Below are positions 58,334 through 64,000 of a DNA stretch of 64,000 nucleotides, piece after piece (the first letter of the stretch is position 1; the number at the start of each line of letters is the position of its first letter). The notes under the pieces were generated by a model. It did not search any database, was not told the origin of the DNA, and was given only the letters and a program-made list of their open reading frames with translations. This DNA comes from Nocardia sp. alder85J (GTDB taxonomy: Bacteria; Actinomycetota; Actinomycetes; Mycobacteriales; Mycobacteriaceae). Position numbers and translations under genes: made by a program. Location of the stretch: assembly GCF_020176955.2 (NCBI RefSeq), contig NZ_JAIUCZ020000003.1, positions 62,001 to 126,000 on the forward strand. Direction: 5' to 3'.

Positions 58334-61300
58334 GTCGGTCGGGTCGAAGACGATGTCTGGGTCGTCGGCGTCCCGGCCGGGATCGTGGTCGTGATCCGTA
58401 ACGTCGGTGCCGTCGCGGCCCGGGTCGCCGTCGTCGTGGATGTCGGCCGGGCCATGGCTGCCGCTTGCACCGTCGCGGACGTCATCGGTATCCGCGTTCG
58501 GGTCACCATCGGGACCGTGATGGTGGTGGCCGTGACCGCGGTGATGGTGATCGCCGTGAATGTGGCTGTGCCCGTGACCGTCGTGTCGGCCGTCGTCGTA
58601 GCCGGGACCGTCGACGCCGTCCGGGTCGTCCGGGTCGTCGGGGTCATTGCCGTCGTCCGGGCCACTGCCGCCCTGGTCGCCGTCGTCGTCAGGGCAATCG
58701 TCGTCGTCCTGCCCTGGACCGCTGCCGCTGCCGGAGTCGGATCCGGATCCGGATCCGGTGCCCGAATCCGGGCCGGAGCCGTGCCCGTCACCGGAACCCG
58801 AGCCGCCGTCGTCATCGGGGCCTGTACCGCCATCGGGGCCGCCGGGGCCGTGACCACCGCCACCGCTCGGACCTGCGCCGCCGGGGCCGCCACCACCCGG
58901 ACCGCCACCGCCAGGTCCCGGACCGCCGCCACCGGGTCCTGGACCGCCGCCCGGACCGGGAGCACCGCCGGAAGCCGGACCGGCACGACCGGGATCGACA
59001 CCGCCGCCGCCGGAAGCCGGACCGGCGCGGCCTGGAGCCGTGCTGCCGCCACCCGATCCGGTGCTCGGCTCGCCGGAGCCCTGACCACCGGTGCCCGAAC
59101 CCGCGCCGGGATTCGTACCCGAACCCTGCCCCGAGCCCGGAGCGGAACCACTCCCCGATCCAGCGCCGGGGCTGGAACCCGGCCCCGAGCCGCCGCCCGA
59201 TCCGGGTCCGGTGCCGGAACCTGGACCAGTACCGCCCGAACCTGGGCCGGTACCACCAGAGCTGGGACCGGTACCCCCAGAGCCAGGACCAGTACCACCG
59301 GAACCCGGACCAGTACCCCCAGAGCCAGGACCAGTACCACCAGAACCGGGACTGGTGGCCGATTCCGGTGTCCCCCACGCTGATTCGGGAGGCGCCTCGG
59401 GAGCGTGGTATTCCGCGATCACCGGGAAGTGGAACTTGTCCACCTTCGGCCGGGTCTTGCTGCGGACGTCGGTGCCCTTGGTCATGTAGCGGTCGGCGTC
59501 GGGGCCGCCCTGGCCGTAGCGCTTGCCCAGGCGCTCACTGCCCATGAGTGTGCGCTTGAGCCAGGTGTCCTCGTTGGCGCCGGGCGCGGACACCTTGGTG
59601 CGCTCGGAATCCGCGCGGGTGTTGACGGCGCCGCGGTTCACCCGGACTATCCGGGCCTTGTCGGCGGCCTGCTGCGCGGCGTCGGCCTCGCGCTGGACGC
59701 CGTTGGCGTGGGCCTGGTCCTGGTCCGCCTGGCGTTGCAGGGTGACCACGTTGCGCTCGGCGTTGTTCAGGGCGACCATCGCCCGGGCCTGGGCCCGTTG
59801 CGCGGCCTGGCCGCGGCGCTGGAGGTCGGCGAGGCGGTTCGGGTCCGGCGCCGCACGGGCCTGCTCGTTGCGCAACTGGTTCTCCAGCAGTTGCGTCTGG
59901 CGTTGGGTGTTGACCAGATTCGCGCGCGCGTTGGTCACGCCGGCCTGCGCACCGGTCGCGCGGCCCTGGCTGCCATCGGCCTGCTGCTGCGCGTTGTCGG
60001 CGCGGACCTGGGCGGCGTCCGCGGTCCGCTGGGTGGCGGTGGCCTCGGCCTCGAAGCTCGCGGCCCGTCCGGCATATCGCATGCCCCAATCCGGTTGCCG
60101 GTTCGCCGTCACCAGGGCGGCCGGATCGCCGAGGGCGCGAGCCGGCGGCGGATTCGCCACCGCGGGGTCGGGTGCGGCCCGCAGCACCGGTTGCTGCGCG
60201 CGGACCTGCTGGTTGTAGTTCCGGAGGGCCGCCGCGTCCTGCCGGTCGAGGCCCGCCAGCTGCCGCTGCTGTTCCGGGGTGGGTTCGCCCACGATCGCCG
60301 GTCGCGCAACCGGATTGGGGCGATTGATGCCGTAGTTCACCTGGCCGACGGCGTTTTCCGCTTCGGAGGCCCGCGCGTACACGTTGCCCTCGCGGTCGAC
60401 CTGGAAATGCCGCAGGAAGCCGTGTTCCGCACTGGTATTCGACACCCGGGCCAGGGTCAGGCCGCGGACGACGCCACCGGTGGCACTGCGGAACGCGCCG
60501 CCGATCACCGAGGCCCGGAAGCCGTCACCGCTGAACGCGCCCTGCCAGTCACCGGTGTTCAGCGCCGAGCCGATGGCACCGCCGATCACGCTCACCTCAC
60601 CGGCGAAGGTACCGACCACCGCGCCGCGGAACATGCCGCTGGCACGCCCGAAACTGTTGGTGAAGCGGCCGATCGACGCGTCGAAGGCGATACCGCCCCA
60701 ATGCCCGGCGGCCCGGCCCATCATGCCGCCGAGATACGACGCCCCGAACGACACCAGCACCTCGTTGCCGTCCATGTGCCGCCGGGTGCCGTGGGCCATC
60801 TGCGCGCCCTGCACGATCACGTCGACGAGCACCGACTGGATGCCGGACACCGCGCCCTTGACCGCGTATGTCGACAGGTTCTTCACGACCAGCTTCGTCC
60901 ACGGCTGACTGCCGCTGCGCCCCAGCAGTTTCAGCACCATCTGCGAGATCTTGTCGATCGTGAGGTCCTCGAGCGCGCGCAGCCCCGACCGGGTGCCCGC
61001 CACCGCGGCGGCCTCCACCGCGGGCGCGGTCGGCGGGAACATCCAGGCCCAGGCGATCTCGATGGCCAGCAGGATGTAGGAGGCGATCACCATCCATTTG
61101 GCCTCCTGGATGGTGGTGCCGAAATCGAAAGCGGCATTGCCGATCTCGTCGAACGCCTTGGCCAGGGTGGGCAGCGAGGAGTCGCCGTCGAGCAGTTCCG
61201 CGAACATCTGCGCGATGGTGTCGGCGCCGGCGCCGGCCTGATAGCCCGAGGCCGCGACGGATTTCACCGATGCGATCGGATCGACCTGTGCTGCAAGCGT

Positions 61301-61417
61301 TTTCGCGGCATCGTTCCAGGCGTTCCCGATGGCGAACATCAGGTCCTCGTTGCCGTCCGGCGGGTCGACGCCGACCAGCCAGCCCACCCATTTCAGGCTG
61401 TCGGGGAACTCGATCAT
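58322..61417 (-). CDS. Large CpnT-N-like T7SS protein with His/Asp-rich tail, copy 2
   Basis: 1031 residues; ATG at 61417, weak ribosome site. The N-terminal module (FPDSLKWVGWLVGVDPPDGNEDLMFAIGNAWNDAAK) and hydrophobic stretch (WMVIASYILLAIEIAWAWMFPP) match copy 1 at 13344. Then comes an Ala/Gly-rich region to about 330, and an Arg/Gln/Ala coiled coil (about 360-610) with AQRAQARAMVALNNAERNV. Residues about 670-860 are Gly/Pro/Ser-rich with GPGSGGT repeats. The last 170 residues are Asp-rich and include 13 His in 23 residues (about 945-968). No toxin domain is seen. Probable large ESX cargo or surface scaffold; the His/Asp tail could bind metal. Confidence 0.8.
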   Translation of the reverse strand: MIEFPDSLKWVGWLVGVDPPDGNEDLMFAIGNAWNDAAKTLAAQVDPIASVKSVAASGYQAGAGADTIAQMFAELLDGDSSLPTLAKAFDEIGNAAFDFGTTIQEAKWMVIASYILLAIEIAWAWMFPPTAPAVEAAAVAGTRSGLRALEDLTIDKISQMVLKLLGRSGSQPWTKLVVKNLSTYAVKGAVSGIQSVLVDVIVQGAQMAHGTRRHMDGNEVLVSFGASYLGGMMGRAAGHWGGIAFDASIGRFTNSFGRASGMFRGAVVGTFAGEVSVIGGAIGSALNTGDWQGAFSGDGFRASVIGGAFRSATGGVVRGLTLARVSNTSAEHGFLRHFQVDREGNVYARASEAENAVGQVNYGINRPNPVARPAIVGEPTPEQQRQLAGLDRQDAAALRNYNQQVRAQQPVLRAAPDPAVANPPPARALGDPAALVTANRQPDWGMRYAGRAASFEAEATATQRTADAAQVRADNAQQQADGSQGRATGAQAGVTNARANLVNTQRQTQLLENQLRNEQARAAPDPNRLADLQRRGQAAQRAQARAMVALNNAERNVVTLQRQADQDQAHANGVQREADAAQQAADKARIVRVNRGAVNTRADSERTKVSAPGANEDTWLKRTLMGSERLGKRYGQGGPDADRYMTKGTDVRSKTRPKVDKFHFPVIAEYHAPEAPPESAWGTPESATSPGSGGTGPGSGGTGPGSGGTGPGSGGTGPSSGGTGPGSGGTGPGSGTGPGSGGGSGPGSSPGAGSGSGSAPGSGQGSGTNPGAGSGTGGQGSGEPSTGSGGGSTAPGRAGPASGGGGVDPGRAGPASGGAPGPGGGPGPGGGGPGPGGGGPGGGGPGGAGPSGGGGHGPGGPDGGTGPDDDGGSGSGDGHGSGPDSGTGSGSGSDSGSGSGPGQDDDDCPDDDGDQGGSGPDDGNDPDDPDDPDGVDGPGYDDGRHDGHGHSHIHGDHHHRGHGHHHHGPDGDPNADTDDVRDGASGSHGPADIHDDGDPGRDGTDVTDHDHDPGRDADDPDIVFDPTDLMR
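59215..59345. repeat. 18-bp tandem repeats encoding G-P-G-S-G-G-T
   Basis: On the plus strand, variants of 'ggaccagtaccaccggaa' repeat about seven times. They encode GTGPGSG-type units in the linker of the CpnT-N-like protein. Units differ by silent changes, indicating older expansion than the 39-bp repeats in copy 1. Confidence 0.8.
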
Positions 61418-61456
61418 GTCGAATTCACTTTCGGCACTGCGGGTCCGGGTGCGTCG

Positions 61457-62611
61457 CTACTGCGCGGCGCCGAGGGCCACCGGCTCCAGACCGGTGTAAC
61501 GGGCGAAGTAGGTGATCACGTCGGCGGACCCCATGGTGTCCGGCAGATCCGGTAGCAGCACGGTGAAATGCGACTGCTCCACTCCGTCGTCACCGGCCAG
61601 CCCGATCACCTGCCCGGGGCGCAATCGCAGCACCATGAACGGGATGTCACCGGTCGCGGTGAACTGCGCGTGCACCGCCGCTTCCAGTTCGTCGCGTGGC
61701 ACCTCGAGTCGCGCGATGGGCACGCTCGCTCCCGGCGACGGCCAGTCCCGGCCGTCGATCGCCATCAGCGCCGGCGACGGCCAGGGCTGCCGCCGCTCGA
61801 GCTCGGCGGTCAGCCGGGCGAGGAAGTCGAGCACCTCCGGCTCGTCGTGGTCACCCACCCGGGCCAGCGCCTCGCCGGGCACCGCCCCCGCGGCCACCAC
61901 CTCCCGCAGTGCCGGATAGAACTCCTCGACCGTCGCCGGGTAGCTCACGCGGTCGATCAGATCGTCGGCGGCATGGCCCATCATCTCGTCGGACAGGTCG
62001 CCGACATACGCGATCGACTCGCACAGCATGCTCACCGGATCTTCCGGCCCACCGAACTCCGGCTCCGGATCCGGCAGCGGCACCCCCGCGAACGCCTCCT
62101 TGAGCGCCGTGGCCAGCAGCCGCATCGAGGCCGGGGCGCCGGGATTGAGCAGGACATCGATGCCCTCGTCGGGCAGCGCGCCGACCAGCTCCACCGCGTG
62201 CACCTCGGCCCACTGCTGGACCTCGACGCGATGCCGGTGCGCCGGAGCGGTGGTGACCAGCACACACGGCACCCCGTCCGGCGAGGAGTCGATCACCGGA
62301 TTCTCGTCCTCGTCGACCGCGACGCCGACCACGGCTTCGCGCAGCGTCGACATCAGCTCGTCGGATCCGGCCTTGCCCTGGGTGATCAGTTGCAGGGTCG
62401 CGTCGACGGGATCGGTGGGCGAGGTCGGAGTGGACGGCTCGTAGTCCGGATTGGCGTGGAACCGGCCGACTTCACCGTCGGCGTCGACGAACCAGCCGCC
62501 GACCACCGCTTCGGCCGGCGGGCGGGCGCCCTCCTCGGCGGGCTGCCAGGCCGGGTCGATCATGAACACCCATTCCGGGTCGGTCCTCGGATCTACCTGT
62601 TCCTCGGTCAT
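61457..62611 (-). CDS. T7SS-associated two-domain SseB-like protein
   Basis: 384 residues. ATG at 62611 is preferred to ATG 62617 because GAAAAGG is then 8 bp away. Residues 1 to about 185 are an SseB-like/T7SS-associated domain: WVFMIDPAWQP, VVGGWFVDADGEVGRFHANPDYEPS, then VPCVLVTTAPAHRHRV and DEGIDVLLNPGAPASMRL. Residues about 190-384 are homologous to the whole protein at 27637. The gene sits between a giant repeat protein gene and the CpnT-N-like gene on the same strand, 39 bp before the latter. Probably a cytosolic adaptor or chaperone for those substrates. Confidence 0.75.
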   Translation of the reverse strand: MTEEQVDPRTDPEWVFMIDPAWQPAEEGARPPAEAVVGGWFVDADGEVGRFHANPDYEPSTPTSPTDPVDATLQLITQGKAGSDELMSTLREAVVGVAVDEDENPVIDSSPDGVPCVLVTTAPAHRHRVEVQQWAEVHAVELVGALPDEGIDVLLNPGAPASMRLLATALKEAFAGVPLPDPEPEFGGPEDPVSMLCESIAYVGDLSDEMMGHAADDLIDRVSYPATVEEFYPALREVVAAGAVPGEALARVGDHDEPEVLDFLARLTAELERRQPWPSPALMAIDGRDWPSPGASVPIARLEVPRDELEAAVHAQFTATGDIPFMVLRLRPGQVIGLAGDDGVEQSHFTVLLPDLPDTMGSADVITYFARYTGLEPVALGAAQ

Positions 62612-62669
62612 TACCATGCCTTTTCTCGTCGTCGGGTGCATTCAACCATGGTCGCGGCCTGCACCGGGG

Positions 62670-64000
62670 TCAGGATCTGGTCCGTGGATCGAGCTCTGGG
62701 GTGGTAGTTCCGTACCGGAATGCGAGCCATCCGGCGTTGTTGAGCGCCGCCAGCCGAGCGACCGTCATTCCGACGATCGGCGTCCAGGTGACCTGGACGG
62801 TCGCCTCGGACGCGTGCACGGTGCCGCGGGTGAAGCTGTCGTGCATGGCCCGGGCGAACTCGCCGGCGGCCGGCCCCGCGGCCGGTCGGCAGGACATCAG
62901 CACGAAGGAGGCGTCCGGATCGGCCGCGAGCACCGCCAGCACCGCCGGATTGCGTTGCACGATCGCGGCATACGTGGCTCCGTCCACCAGCAGTGTGGTT
63001 CCCGTTCTCAGCCTGATCTGGAAACCACCGGGATTCGCGTGCGCGGAGACGAAGACCGGATTGCCGCCACGCGCGAAATCACCCTGCCAGGGCGCGTCGA
63101 TCTGAGGTCCGGGGTCGGTGAGCCGGCCGAACAGCCCGGCTGCCGAACCGGGTTTCGTGGTCGAGACCTTGTCGTGGCCGGTGTCGGCGCCGGCCCAGCT
63201 CTCGACCAGCGCGACGTCGCGCGGGGCGTGCATGAACGTGACACCGAGCGCCTTGCCGCCGCCGTCGCGCAGCTCGTGACTCACCACGTCCTCGGGCCGG
63301 AATCGCACCCGCACACCCGCGACATCGGTTACCCGCAGGGCGCTGGGATCGTTGCGCAGCTTCCAGGAGTTCAGATAGGTTCGCCAGCCGGAGGATCGGA
63401 TCTTCGCGGCGGGCGGCGCCGGGGTGGAGCGCTGCGCGTGCTCCGGCTGCGTTGCGGGGGCGGAATGTCCACGCTCGGTGTCGGCGGCGGCCCGCACGAC
63501 CGGTCCGTTCGCGAAGGCCGTCGCGGTGTTCTGGTGCGGCACTGCCCCCCGAACCGTGCGCGCCGCATTCGCTCCGGCCGCCGGGCCGCCGGTCTCGTCC
63601 GGCGGCCGCCATTGCACGGCCCGGCCCCGGGTCGAGCTCGCGACGACGCGATCGGCCGATCTACCGGATTCGCTTCGCGGATACCGAGTGTCGTCGTTGC
63701 GCCTACGGGATCCATCCGGGCGGAAGGTGTCCCAGCCCGCGTTGAAGTCGGCGCCGGTGAGCCGGTAGACGTTGCCCGCCGGGTCCGTGAGGACGGTCGC
63801 GCCGACCTTGGCCCGCGAGGCATGAATCCTGCTGTTGGAGAAGTTGTTTCGCATCGCCCGCGCGAAATCTCTGGCGGCGTCGCCCGCGCCGGCCCGGCAC
63901 GCCAGCAGGACGAACGAGCGCGGGTCCCCGGATCGCCGGGTCCCGGCGGCGACCGCGTCGCGGAACGGCCCTGTCTGCTCGACCACTCGTTGCAGGGTCG
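62670..64000 (-). CDS. C-terminal end of a large repeat protein, partial at window edge
   Basis: 443 residues visible and open to the window edge; the first in-frame GTG (63986) is not a credible start because it cuts a repeat. Two copies of one module are seen. One has SFVLLACRAGAGDAARDFARAMRNNFSNSRIHASRAKVG and GWDTFRPDG; the second, near the C-terminus, has SFVLMSCRPAAGPAAGEFARAMHDSFTRGTVHASEATVQV and GWLAFRYG. Each has a single conserved Cys after a hydrophobic strand and an upstream FVSAHANPGGF in the complete copy. This matches my memory of the 'lonely Cys' modules of giant actinobacterial proteins, a caspase/CHAT-like layout. It is first in the right-hand cassette, so it may be another ESX-linked secreted protein. 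Confidence 0.65.
   Translation of the reverse strand, partial: TLQRVVEQTGPFRDAVAAGTRRSGDPRSFVLLACRAGAGDAARDFARAMRNNFSNSRIHASRAKVGATVLTDPAGNVYRLTGADFNAGWDTFRPDGSRRRNDDTRYPRSESGRSADRVVASSTRGRAVQWRPPDETGGPAAGANAARTVRGAVPHQNTATAFANGPVVRAAADTERGHSAPATQPEHAQRSTPAPPAAKIRSSGWRTYLNSWKLRNDPSALRVTDVAGVRVRFRPEDVVSHELRDGGGKALGVTFMHAPRDVALVESWAGADTGHDKVSTTKPGSAAGLFGRLTDPGPQIDAPWQGDFARGGNPVFVSAHANPGGFQIRLRTGTTLLVDGATYAAIVQRNPAVLAVLAADPDASFVLMSCRPAAGPAAGEFARAMHDSFTRGTVHASEATVQVTWTPIVGMTVARLAALNNAGWLAFRYGTTTPELDPRTRS

Overview
The window is very GC-rich, densely coded actinobacterial chromosome. It carries a complete mycobacterial-type ESX (type VII secretion) machine: EccA, EccB, fused EccC, EccD, EccE, mycosin, an EsxB/EsxA-like pair, PE-like and PPE proteins, and three EspG chaperones. 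With the NRPS and several hypothetical families, this points to a mycolic-acid actinomycete. Nocardia is my best guess. The genus is inferred from gene content, not from a marker gene.

Layout: (A) 1-4.1 kb, plus strand: small cytoplasmic hypotheticals, including a TY-Chap-like protein and two DUF6301-like proteins in an overlapping gene string. (B) 4.6-9.7 kb, minus strand: a lipoprotein with a Hint autoprocessing domain and a deaminase-like C-terminus, an Hsp70-like ATPase fused through one membrane helix to a beta-propeller, and a small unknown. (C) 9.7-11.9 kb: a 1.15 kb stretch with no confident gene, a GT-A-type glycosyltransferase and a small cysteine-containing protein. (D) 11.9-26.0 kb, minus strand: a T7SS effector-like cassette (WXG100-like protein, 1099-aa CpnT-N-like protein, coupled partner), a 2452-residue NRPS, and a paralogue of the coupled partner.

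(E) 26.2-42.6 kb, plus strand: the substrate/chaperone operon. It holds a WXG-like protein with a Gly-rich tail, an SseB-like protein, four YbaB-fold proteins, three large two-module secreted-type proteins (two sharing an apparently exact 1.13 kb tract), three EspG proteins, EspC-like, PE-like, PPE and the Esx pair. (F) 42.8-57.4 kb: the ESX core, eccE (minus), eccB followed by two sugar-related genes (plus), eccA (minus), then eccD-mycP-eccC (plus). (G) 57.5-64 kb, minus strand: a second CpnT-N-like cassette whose large protein ends in a His/Asp-rich tail, a WXG-like protein, an SseB-like T7SS-associated protein, and the 3' end of a very large repeat protein that runs off the window.

Working model: EccB/C/D/E form the inner-membrane channel, with EccA and MycP as accessory ATPase and protease. 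EspG proteins escort neighbouring substrates, and the WXG-like/CpnT-N-like cassettes on both flanks supply large cargo or scaffolds. Less expected are an NRPS between T7SS cassettes, glycosyltransferase-type genes inside and beside the core, and signs of recent recombination in the substrate genes.
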